NCBI GenBank assembly: GCA_949592205.1
Contig: CATIUR010000005.1
Span: forward strand, 108,001,277 to 108,065,276
DNA: 64,000 nt
From: Helichrysum umbraculigerum
Taxonomy: Eukaryota > Streptophyta > Magnoliopsida > Asterales > Asteraceae
Direction: 5' to 3'
Part shown: positions 12,903 to 22,801 of the stretch, one piece after another
How positions within the stretch are numbered: the first letter of the stretch is position 1
Layout of the letters: each line of letters opens with the position of its first letter
Made by a program: the position numbers and the translations under genes
The notes under the pieces: generated by a model
The model's database searches: none
The model's input: only the letters and a program-made list of their open reading frames with translations
What the model was told of the DNA's origin: nothing

Positions 12903-13093
12903 CCTGCAAAATATAAATGGTCTAAGATCATTAGTCCTTCATAAGGTGAGGTACTGCATAGAAAATCGGATTAGCTTAAACACAACAGTAAGATAAAATC
13001 AATGCTGAAAACATAAGATAGGCTTGGGGTGCCTCCCAAGAGCGCTTTGTTTATCGAGTCTCGTAGCTTGACTCTTATACCTTTAAGTGTTTG
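12903..13093 (-). other. Spacer after integrase in B with conserved hairpin box
   Basis: Contains a box at about 13017-13050 with the inverted repeat CTTGGG/CCCAAG in TTGGGGTGCCTCCCAAGAG. Element A has the same box at 21564-21598. In minus-sense order it follows the integrase stop, so it is the start of the presumed intron before the downstream ORF. Confidence 0.6.
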
Positions 13094-14260
13094 TCAGGGT
13101 GCTTTGCAACCGTAGAGTTCCTCGTATGGGGGAAAGTCTTGTACGTAATGTTTTAAACGATGACCGTTTACCTTGAAATTTCCGTCTGGAGCCTCGAGTT
13201 CAATGGCGCCATAAGGAAAAACCTTAGAGATTGTAAATGGGCCGCTCCACCTCGTTTTGAATTTACCCGAAAATTTCTTAAATCGAGAGTTGAAGAGTAG
13301 AACTTTATCACCTGGATTGAAGCGTGTGGGGCGTAGTTTTGCATCGTGGAGCAACTTAGTTCTTTCCTTGAACTTGTAGGAGCTCTCGTATGCTTGATCT
13401 CTTAGTTCTCCTAACTCATTTAGTTGCATTTTCCGGTGCGCTTCCGTTACTGTGGGATCTAAGCTGCAATTCTTTAGTGCCCAGTAAGCTTTGTATTCGA
13501 GTTCGATCGGAAGATGACATGCCTTTCCATATACGAGCCTATAGGGGGTTGTTCCTAATGGTGTTTTGTAGGCTGTCCGGAATGCCCATAACGCATCATC
13601 TAGCTTGTCTGCCCAGTTTTCCTTGTGTTGACCAACTGTTCGTTCCAAAATTCTTTTTAGTGCTCGGTTTGTTATTTCTGCTTGCCCATTTGTCTGCGGG
13701 TGGTAGGCCGTAGATGTCTTATGGGTAACACCATATTGTTGCAATATCTTCATGAACTGAGTATTGCTAAAGTGTGTGCCGCGGTCACTGATGATCGCTC
13801 GAGGAGTTCCAAACCGATAGAATAGCTGTTTTAAGAACTTTGTTACGACTCTCGAGTCATTCGTTGGGAAGGCTTGAGCTTCGGCCCATCTGGATACGTA
13901 GTCTACAGCTACTAGAATGTATTCCTTTCCGTAGGATTTCGGAAAAGGTCCCATGAAGTCTAATCCCCATATATCGAATATTTCACATGCTTGGATATTC
14001 GTTAACGGCATTTCGTTATGCGTTGTGATATTTCCAAACCTTTGGCGAATATCGCAGCGTTTCACCAAGTCTTGTGCGTCTCTGAAAATAGTTGGCCAAT
14101 AGAATCCTGAGTCGTATACTTTCTTTGCTGTCAAATTGGCTGCGTGATGCCCTCCGGTGGGTCCGTGATGGCTTTGATGGAGGATGTGTTCGGCTTCCTT
14201 TCCATCGACACATCTTCTTATAATCTGGTCGGGACATACCTTAAACAAATATAGATCATC
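13094..14260 (-). pseudogene. Element B integrase (Ty3-gypsy), cut off from RT by a stop
   Basis: The frame is the same as the RT-RNaseH region but separated from it by the TAG at 14263-14261. The zinc-binding region shows the two His (SHHGPTGGHH) and only the first of the two usual Cys: the segment reads KRCDIRQRFGN, so the last ligand is missing. The catalytic triad is visible as WGLDFMGPF (D), IISDRGTHF (D) and QTNGQAEITNRA (E). The C-terminal part with FNPGDKVLLFNSRFKKFSGK fits the usual gypsy tail. No chromodomain is seen, as expected for the Athila/Tat lineage. It would insert the cDNA into the host genome; the lost Cys and upstream stops make this copy probably inactive. Confidence 0.85.
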
Positions 14261-16561
14261 CTAGAAGTAGTGCTTGACATCGCGGAAGAACTTTTGTCTT
14301 CGTGATGACGGCATTCCTTTCCTTGTGATCCCTCCAACTACGAAATTGGTTATGTCTGCAAACCAAGGATCGTCCGTGAATTGTGATCCTTGCAATTGCT
14401 CTCCTAAACTCATTAACTGCTCTTCTGGAAATCGATCTTTGATGTCCCCTTCTGCAAGTTGTTCCATTGATGGATTTTCAAGTCGACTCAGATGGTCTGC
14501 GGCGACATTCTCTGCTCCCTTTTTATCTTTTATCTCAATGTCAAATTCTTGTAGGAGTAGAATCCATCGTAACAGTCTTGGTTTTGCATCTTGCTTCTTG
14601 AAGAGGTATTTAAGAGCTGAGTGATCCGTGTACACTATTGTCTTTGACAATATCAGGTAGGATCGAAATTTATCAAAGGCGAATACTACAGCCAGTAGCT
14701 CCTTTTCGGTGGTCGTATAATTCTCTTGAGTATCTGTGAGAGTTTTGCTAGCGTAGTAGATTGGCCGAAAATGATTATCCTTCCGTTGCCCGAGAACTGC
14801 CCCTACAGCGAAGTCGCTTGTGTCGCACATGATTTCAAATGGAAGGCTCCAGTCCGGAGCGACCATGATTGGTGCGTTGGTTAGTTCTTTCTTTAGGTAG
14901 TCGAAGGCTTTCATACAGCTTTCGTCAAATACGAATTTGATGTCTTTTCCTAACAGGTGGGTGATAGGTCGAGAGATCTTGGAAAAGTCCTTGATAAAAT
15001 GACGGTAGAACCCAACGTGACCTAGAAAACTTCGAATGGCTTTAACGTTGGTGGGTGGTGGAAGTTTCGCAATGGTTTCAACTTTGGCTTTGTCTACTTC
15101 GATTCCTGACTTTGATATTCTATGTCCTAAGACTATCCCTTCCTTTACCATAAAGTGACATTTTTCCCAATTCAAGACGAGATTCGATTCTTCACACTTG
15201 GCGAGCATCCTATCGAGGTTGGATAAACATGATGCGAAAGAGTCTCCGAAGACCGAGAAGTCATCCATAAAGACTTCCATGCATTGTTCAATCACGTCGT
15301 GAAAGATTGCAACCATGCATCTCTGAAATGTTGCAGGCACGTTGCATAATCCAAACGGCATTCGTCGATATGCGAATGTTCCATAAGGGCATGTAAACGT
15401 CGTCTTCTCCTGGTCTTTTGGATCGATCGGGATTTGGAAATACCCGGAGAAACCATCAAGGAAACAGTAGAATTCGTTTCCCGACAGCCTCTCGAGCATT
15501 TGGTCAATAAATGGAAGTGGAAAGTGATCCTTGCGAGTTGCTTCATTTAACTTCCGGTAATCGATGCAAACCCTCCAACCGGTAACTGTCCGAGTTGGTA
15601 TAAGCTCATTTTCTTCGTTTGTAATGACCGTCATTCCTCCTTTCTTTGGGACGACTTGAACAGGGCTAACCCAAGGTGAGTCAGATATTGGGTATATTAG
15701 TCCAACATCCAAGAGTTTGATAACCTCTTGTTTTACTACGTCTTGAATCTTAGGATTTACTCGTCTCTGCCTTTGAACGGATGGTTTGAAATCGTTCTCC
15801 ATTAGGATCTTATGTGTGCAATAGTTAGGACTAATTCCTTGTATATCAGAAATTTTCCATGCGATTGCCTTCTTGTGTGATTTCAACACATCAACTAGCT
15901 GAGCTTTCTCTTTTGGTTTTAACTCTTTTGAGATTATCACCGGGAGTTGAGAGGTTCCTTGGAGGTAAGCGTATTCAAGGTGAGGTGGTAATTCCTTTAA
16001 TTCCAAGTTTGGTGGTTCGTCAATAGACGGCTTCATTCTAGCTATTTCGTCTCTATTCAGCTTCTCATATTCAGCTTGGAAGGGTGCCTCGTCTATCTCA
16101 GGTTCGGATGTAGAGATTGATGCTATTTCGACCCATTCGGTTTGGTTTGAAACTTCGTTTGTCTTTAGCTCGTATTTGTTGACCGATGATGAGGACACTT
16201 CGTCATTTCGGGTGAGAATAAATTCTCCATCGTCGGTGAATTGGAATTCTTGAAATTGAGCGGTCGAGGATTGGTTTATGGTTAATTCAGGGTTTGGAAG
16301 TGATAGTGGTTCGGGTTTGCTGATTAATTGGTGTTTTAACGGTGGTGGGTCAATACCCATCCCTTTGAATGAATCCAGGATTTCTTTAATTGAAGGAGTT
16401 GGATTCGGGTTATTGAGTTTGGATGTATCTCTTTTTAGCCAAGGTATCGGTGTACCGCATCCCAACGGGACAGCTATCGTTTTTCCATTGGGGCAAGAAG
16501 GCTTCTTTTCAAACAAGGGAAATAGTAGTTCTTCAGACTTTGCTGGCAAAGTGATTGCGGA
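14261..16561 (-). pseudogene. Element B reverse transcriptase-RNase H
   Basis: In-frame continuation of the gag/protease frame after the TAG at 16564-16562, and ended by the TAG at 14263-14261. RT motifs in order: a connector with WKISDIQGISPNYCTHKI, SPWVSPVQVVPKKGG, VCIDYRKLNEATRKDHFPLP, and the active-site box VFMDDFSVFGDS (FMDD in place of the common YxDD, usual in this lineage). RNase H follows: IMCDTSDFAVGAVLGQR, TTTEKELLAVVFA, VYTDHSALKYLF. Tether sequence to integrase includes NVAADHLSRLE. Apart from the terminal stop codons the domain itself is open, about 760 codons. Confidence 0.9.
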
Positions 16562-17818
16562 CTACAGCCCAGGATCCTCGTTATATAATCTTCGAATGGT
16601 GACTACCGTGGTAGGTATCGGGTTCTGGGTGGATAGTGCCAACACTTCGTGGAGATGTTCATCAAAAATGTCCTGCATAGTATCGCACAAACCAAGGTCC
16701 TCTTCCAGAGGTTGCTTCATTAATCGATCAACATTAAAGGTGACCTCCTCTTTCCCGACTCTTAGTTTTAAAGATTTTTCGTTTACGTCGATTACGGCCT
16801 TGGCAGTATTTAAGAAAGGTCTGCCAAGGATGAGTGGGATGTGGGTGTCTTCCTCTATATCCATGATGATGAAGTCCACTGTAAAGACGAACTTATCGAC
16901 CTTGACCATGACATCTTCAGCAATTCCTCGAGGGAGTTTAACTGATCTGTCTGCTAATTGGATGGTCATACGAGTAGGCAGTAGGTTACCTAATCCTAAT
17001 TTCTTATAGAGGGAATAAGGAATAAGATTAACACTAGAACCTAGGTCAGCTAAGGCATTACTAATTTGGATATCTTGGAGAAAACAAGGTATTGTAAAAC
17101 GTCCAGTGTCTCCTAACTTAGGTGGAAGACCATGTTGTACAATTAAAGAGCATTCAGCATCTAAGGGTAAACTAACTATTTGCCTAAGTTTCTCTTTGTT
17201 TGAAAGAAGTTCTTTAAAGAATTTGGCACATGTGGGCATTTCTACTAAAGCATCTAATAGTCTAACATTCAAGTGCAAGCTTTTAAACATTTCCAGATAT
17301 TTACCGAATTGAGCTTCTTGCTTTTCCTTTTTAAGTCTACCGGGATAAGGTATTCTCGTGCGAGGTACATTATCCGGAGTTTTGGTTGGTGATGGGTCAG
17401 GTGTTGTGACGGGGATGTCAATGGACACATGTTCACTCGGTGTAGGTGTAGGCGAAGAAGTGTTTTCGGGTGTATTATCTGGTGGTGGTGGATCAATTTT
17501 GGTTATTTTTCCTCCCCTTGTGACGATTAACACATCATTGGGTTGAATGATAGTTGCCGACGTACTTTCCTCAATAAAATTCAAGTTTTCCAAAATAGAC
17601 TCCATGTTAGAAATTAATTTGTCAGAAATTTTTATCATGGCATCAATGTTGTCTTGAAATCCGGCTATCCTTTTGTTTATAGCATTTTGTTCTAGTATAA
17701 AATCAGATAAAAGTTGTTTTGAGGAATGTAACTGGTTTGTTGGTGAAGGAATGGCCAAAAGTTGGGTTAATGATCCACTTGGCGTATGGTTGGTTAAATC
17801 AAAATAAGGGGTTGACAT
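16562..17818 (-). pseudogene. Element B gag C-terminal remnant plus protease
   Basis: 418 codons from an ATG at 17818, about 130 bp from the primer site, to the TAG at 16564-16562. The first part is an unremarkable Ser/Thr/Pro-rich region. A gag-C-like segment follows (FGKYLEMFKSLHLNVRLLDA ... LPPKLGDTGRFTIPC), then an aspartic protease with the active site as ALADLGSSVNLIP (DLG in place of DTG, common in this lineage) and the flap/second half IPLILGRPFLNTAKAVIDV. No zinc knuckle and no central gag domain are present, so this copy has lost most of gag. The RT frame continues directly after the stop in the same frame. Confidence 0.85.
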
Positions 17819-17948
17819 GGTTGGTTAATAAAATAAAACTAATCTAAACTAATCCTAAGAGCAAAAAGGTAACTTTTGATCGATGTTAATCTTTCAAAAG
17901 GATCGCTAAATACTAGAGTCACTAAACTTCCTAAAATCGGTCGCCGAC

Positions 17949-17968
17949 GCTCCCCGGCAGCGACGCCA
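17949..17968 (-). other. Element B primer-binding site (tRNA-Asp type)
   Basis: On the plus strand this is GCTCCCCGGCAGCGACGCCA, about 17 of 20 matches to the tRNA-Asp 3' end from memory. It lies eight bases inside the right LTR, as expected for a minus-strand element. Confidence 0.8.
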
Positions 17969-17975
17969 AAAAGCT

Positions 17976-20386
17976 TGTTGCGTCCTGATAGGTCGGTGTC
18001 GTTAACGATAACTATCCGGTTACAACAGTGGGTTTTAAATTTATAAGGCTAGGGCCTAGGGTTACTACTATTGCTAATCTAAGGGCTAGCAAAGGATAAG
18101 TATGACCTAGGATCGTTCTTCAAAGCACGACGAATTGAAACTAGGGGAATTTAGAAACTTTTATGAATTTAGCTAGGGCGAAAGAGAGTTGGTTTAGGTT
18201 TTGGGTTTTCTATTCTAAGATTAAACTAAATTAAGTCAGAAATGGAGATGGAGGTTACTTTGGGCGTTCAACAGTTAAAGCGATTGTCTACTATGAAGTA
18301 GTTTAGGTGATATTAAAGCGTGAAGAGTTCTAATGAGGATAAGTTCATAAGTTAATGTGAGTTATTGCTACAATCCTACTATCGGGATAACGCGGAGGTG
18401 TCCACAATCAGGCAAATAGAATGTCACGTGGGTTGCAGAATATATTAAAACATACACCAAAAGTTCTCTCAAATGCATGTCCATATCATCTGACAGTTAA
18501 TCTCGAATCCTATTCCCCAATCTCGGTCGTCATAGATGTCCGAATCATGGCACAGTTTGTTGAATAAACAATCTTGTAAACGGGTTTTACCCTCGTCCGA
18601 ATAAGTTGGAAGAACTGGTCTAAGCGGTCAGATAAGATGTCATCACTTATTCGTATGAATTATCAACATTACTCAAGTATGCAACAAGACAGGGGTGATT
18701 TATATTACAAATAGAAATTTAAGTAATACATTTGTTAATTGATTCATAACACAACTACCTTCGGTCGTTCTCGACTTCCATACGTTTGTACTTTGCCATA
18801 AGCATTTCCAGTACTATATCGAAGAACAGTCGAATAGGGGCCGTCATGTTATTTCACAATAATTAAGGCTAGGTATACTTTACTAGTACGATAATCCTAA
18901 GGCAACAATCAAACGAGAACATGCAATAAGACAATCAAGACAATAGTTAAACCTAAGCATACAAGTGTATTAATTAAATCGAGGATATTCCGAAAGTTCT
19001 CTCAAAAATACCGTCTGTCTGAATTAAATCTTAATCTACCTCTATTCCCATATTCCGTGTCTCTTGGATCCTAATTTGGTCTAGAGAACACCGGCCATGC
19101 CGAGTTCAATGATTCAATCAAACATAGTATAACTAAGTGACCTATACCTTATGAGTTAGCTACGTTCATTTTTGGATAAGGTTTTAGTCACAACATGAGT
19201 TGGGCAGATAAACAATAAAGATTCAATTCCTACATCCATTCATGATATAAAGCACTCGCAATCTTATAACATACGACATGATCACATATTTAAATCTTTC
19301 CTAAACGACTATCATAGCAGACAATTGAGTTATTTAACTAATCATGGCAATTCTAGCATACATATTTAAATTTATTAAAGAAAGTGCGAACATAATTAAA
19401 TATGAAAGATAGATTAAAACCTGATAACGAAATACAATAACTCGTAGCTACAAATTCGTCCCGGAGCACCTCCGTACAAATCTTCCTTGATTAGTTAATT
19501 AGCTATTCTAATTAACTAAGGAAGTATTACAATAAAGAAAGAAAAGAGTGGATGGTGAGAAAATGTATTACAAAGTGTATTCTAGGTGTTTTTCAAGGTC
19601 TCTTACAAATGAAACCTAAGCCTCCTAGTTATAGGTGAGCTTTGGCTCACATTAGCATCAAGAGGTGCATGTTAGTAAAAGGTAGCCAAAAGGGTGCACC
19701 GGGTACTGTACAACACGAAAAGTAGGCGCACCGGGTACTGTACAACACGAAAAGTAGGCGCACCAGGTATCAAAAGTTGCCAAAAACGGAAACCGAGGCG
19801 GGTACAGGTTGGCCGGCGGCGGCCTTGGTGTGGCCGGCAGCGGTGGTGTGGTGGCCGGCGGCGGGTGGCCCACCCCCGCCCCGGTTCGCCGTCTTTTGCT
19901 TCATTTCTCGATTCGTACGTGTTTTCTTCGTTAAGCGTCCGTTTGCGTCGATTCTTTTTTTGTTGGATTCGTAATTCAAAATTGAAGATTTTGACATAAG
20001 ATAGGCCCTAAAATGAGGTCCTTAACTCCAGATATCGCGTACGAATCATTTGGATCTTCCGGCGGGCGTAGAATCTTCGTTTTTTGTCCGTTTTAGTTAA
20101 TTCTTCTTCTGTTGGATTCGTATTTTAAAAATGAACATATTGGATAGAATGGATGTTGGTGAAGGGTACTTTAGTCTTGAAATCTCGTTTTGATGCCTTG
20201 AATCTTCAAACGTGTGTGGAATCTTCGTTTCTCGGCCGTTTTGCTTGATTTTTATCGTGCAACCTTCGTTTTGGTCTTCTTAACATATTATCACTAATTT
20301 GTGTATTGTTTGAGTCCAAATGCCAAGTATTGCTCCAGAATAAGAGAGATATCGGTAGTAAAAATGTGACTTTTTACACGATATCG
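17976..20386 (-). repeat. Element B 5' LTR (right copy)
   Basis: 2411 bp, paired with 8194-10602. Substitutions are spread along its length (for example GGGCTA versus GGGATA, CTCGTC versus CTCGTCC contexts) and include several C/T and G/A changes. It ends GATATCG where the left copy ends GATATCA. Confidence 0.93.
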
Positions 20387-21815
20387 ATGACGGTAGCTTA
20401 CGTGTGATGGTCATATTAAAAATATTCAACGCTTTATTAATTAAGGTGGTGAATAATTAAAATAATCAAGGACAAAAAGCTAACTAAGAATTTATTGAAA
20501 ATCTAAGAAACTTGCCATGATTTAATTAACTTAAGCACCATTTAAAAATTGAAGATTTAAAATAAAGTATGATACTTGGTTAATTCTAATCACAACATGC
20601 TTACTTTAAGTTTCAATAATTCTAAGGATCATTCAAAATGAACTAGCAATCATATAAACATGTTTATCAAGTCATACTAAGCATGAATTAATCAAAACAA
20701 GTCAAAATGAGCTACTAGTTATCAAAAGTCAACAAATCAAGCAACTTTGACCACTTAAAGTCAACACTTGAAGATCAAAGTCACAAATTATCGAGTAATC
20801 TACTCAATCAAGCATGTAATCATGTTAAGCAACTATGCAAGAACACTTTTGAACCATAAATCACAAGATTTCACCATGAATTTCATAGATCAAAAGTTGA
20901 AACCCTAACTTTTAAAAAGTTAATGAAATTTAAAGATTTGAGTTAGGAATTACCTTGCAAGTGATGAAATGATATTATGTATGCAAGAGAGATGATAAAA
21001 TGAAGAACTTGAAGCTTTAAATCATCAAAAATGGTGGAGAAATGGAGGTTTTAGAAATGGAGATGGAGGCCGTGGGTTTTGGGGAAGAAGGGGGAGAAAA
21101 AATTGACCAAAATTGACTTTTTGTTTGGTAGTGAGTCCCTTCTTCTTGGTTTAAATACGTTTTGATTTAAAACGCGAAAGATACGATACGTACGATTGGT
21201 TTTCGAAAGGTTTTAAGATTTTTAATAAGGTAACCAAAAGTAAATACGAATCTTTATAAAAAAATTTCGCGAATTAAAATTGTGTTTTAAATTGCGCGCG
21301 GAAAGTTCTTTGCGTTTAAACTGAAACGAGTTTATTTAAAAACGAAATAATATTTTTGTGTACTTTAAACTTTAAAACAAATCATAATTAATTTACCAAA
21401 ATTTTAAAATTAAAACTTTGTCAAATTTTTCTGAAAAGTTCGAACTTACGCAAATCGCGCGAGTTTAAAGTTTAAAGGACGTTTTCTTGATTTTTAAACG
21501 AAAGCTTTGAAACGAAAAATTAATTTAAACTAAAATTAATACTAACTAATATTAATTAACCTAGATAGGCTTGGGGTGCCTCCCAAGAGCACTTTGTTAA
21601 AGACGAAAGCTCGTCCATATCAGACTTACTGTTTTACCGGATAGTGTCCGAGACGACACTTTTGGATACGTTTGAAGCTTTAGACAAAGATAAGGTGTGG
21701 CGAGAGATAAACGTACCTCTACGAGCTCAGATGACATTGTAAATTAAGTCGGCAGGATTAATATAGTATCGCTCAAATTCAGTTAAGAATTCTCTTTCTA
21801 CCTGACCGAGTTGTA
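20387..21815 (-). other. Element A interior between B and C, mostly noncoding
   Basis: AT-rich, no gene on either strand over most of its length. Purine-rich near 20990-21120. A box at 21564-21598 (TTGGGGTGCCTCCCAAGAG) equals the post-integrase box of B, which places this DNA just after where pol would have ended, although no pol is present. The last 90 bp (21727-21820) hold the end of the unknown ORF described at 34362-35640. Confidence 0.7.
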
Positions 21816-21820
21816 GCAAT
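21727..21820 (-). pseudogene. C-terminal end of the unknown ORF of element A, separated by insertion of C
   Basis: The frame that enters element C from the right at 34361 resumes here in phase after the shared target sequence GCAAT and stays open for about 30 codons to a TGA at 21729-21727. This shows that C landed inside an ORF and that the two halves belong together. Only the coordinates are given, as the product is unknown. Confidence 0.7.
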
Positions 21821-22227
21821 TGTTAGTACATGTGTGGTGTCTGTCAGTTGGTCTAGCTCGTAGTTTGTATTTAGATTAGCATTTCTGACTCCTGCGACGT
21901 AGCGCACTACGTCGCAGGCGACGTCAGGTATTGAGCCTGCGACGTAGCAGACGTCGCATGGGCTTGGGCCTGCGACGTAGCGTGCGACGTCGCAGGTGCC
22001 AGTTTTTGTATAAAAACGATTTGTGTTTTCTGTTTTAGGGTTGACGAAACCCTAAACGCAATTTGTCGAAATTCTCTATAATCTGATCGACTATAAGCAA
22101 TAATATTACGTTCGTTTGATATTGATTGCGTATTGATTGTTCGTGTGATTATTCGTGATCTAATTGTTATTTCCGCTAGCAATTAGAGTGACTCGGTTCG
22201 TTCTAGATCCTAAGTAAGGGACAAACA
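21821..22227 (+). repeat. Element C 5' LTR
   Basis: 407 bp, starts TGTTAGTACATG and ends GGGACAAACA. It carries a cluster of GCGACGTA and TACGTCGC units at about 21893-22000. A TATAAAA at about 22010 could be the core promoter (TTTTTGTATAAAAACG). Confidence 0.95.
22008..22016 (+). promoter_or_regulatory. Possible TATA box of element C
   Basis: GTATAAAAA sits just after the GCGACGTA cluster. It is followed by ACGATTTGTG and leaves about 200 bp of LTR for R and U5. The right LTR has the same sequence at about 34137. Position and sequence only; no start site is known. Confidence 0.5.
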
Positions 22228-22229
22228 AC

Positions 22230-22241
22230 TGGTATCAGAGC
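22230..22241 (+). other. Element C primer-binding site (initiator tRNA-Met)
   Basis: TGGTATCAGAGC begins two bases after the 5' LTR. This is the standard plant copia primer site complementary to the 3' end of initiator Met tRNA. Confidence 0.95.
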
Positions 22242-22801
22242 AGAAAGTGCTCGTTTTGGCGATTTGGATCGAGTTTGGGATATAAAAGAACGTGATATTC
22301 GTGAGTTTTCGTGTTTATTACGTTTGTTTTGTGTTTTTACAGGTTTTCGATCAGTATTATTGGGATTCTTGAAGGTTTCAGTCGTTCGACATTCGTGGTT
22401 TTGGTTTTAGGTTTAAAAATTCGTTTTTAGGGTTTTTGGCCGCTGCTCAGCACGTTTTGCGACGTAGCAAAGCGACGTAAGCTGCGACGTCGCGTGCGAC
22501 GTAGTGTTTTTGAACTTTAATTAGTTCGTGCGACGTACCGTTGCGACGTACCTCTCTACGTCGCTATTTTGACTTTAATTAGTCTTCTGTGACGCTGCGT
22601 TGCGACGTAGCCTGATTCTGCGACGTACCTCTCTACGTCGCACTTTCTGATTCTTAATTGAATCATTTGCTTTTTGCGACGTACTCATCTACGTCGCATA
22701 TTCTTTTTGCGACGTACCCGTCTACGTCGCATATTCTTTGTGCGACGTACCTCTCTACGTCGCTAAGATCAGAAGTTTGATTTTTCGTTTAAGTATTTAC
22801 A
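22242..22801 (+). other. Element C leader with GCGACGTA hairpins
   Basis: Untranslated leader between primer site and gag. From 22450 to 22765 it holds about fourteen GCGACGTA or TACGTCGC units. At least five pairs face each other across a 6-base loop (stem GCGACGTA, loops such as CCTCTC, CTCATC, CCCGTC; near 22553, 22620, 22677, 22708 and 22740). Such 8-bp stems would be stable in RNA and lie where packaging and dimer signals are expected in LTR elements. A possible 3' splice site TTTTTACAG is at about 22334-22342. Confidence 0.8.

Larger units (their letters stand above)
8194..20386 (-). mobile_element. Element B: degraded Athila/Tat-like Ty3-gypsy retrotransposon
   Basis: LTRs are 8194-10602 and 17976-20386, starting TGTTGCGTCC and ending GATATCA or GATATCG. 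The flanks are ATGAT (8189-8193) and ATGAC (20387-20391), a target duplication with one change. In minus-strand order there is: 5' LTR, tRNA-Asp-type primer site (17949-17968), a frame containing gag C-terminus and protease, RT-RNaseH and integrase (13094-17818) broken by two TAG codons, a spacer, a small broken ORF (12240-12902), a 3' noncoding region and the 3' LTR. The central gag domain is absent. LTR copies differ at an estimated 1.5-2% of sites (not fully counted), so B is older than C, D and E. It lies inside A. Confidence 0.92.

Noticed and set aside
13390..13713. Plus-strand ORF opposite the B integrase (and similar ones at 16278-17009, 51479-51895)
   Set aside because: Antisense shadows of pol frames.
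22450..22765. Spaced repeats resembling a CRISPR array
   Set aside because: Units are 8-10 bp palindromes with irregular spacing inside a plant retrotransposon leader; no repeat of CRISPR length and no cas genes.
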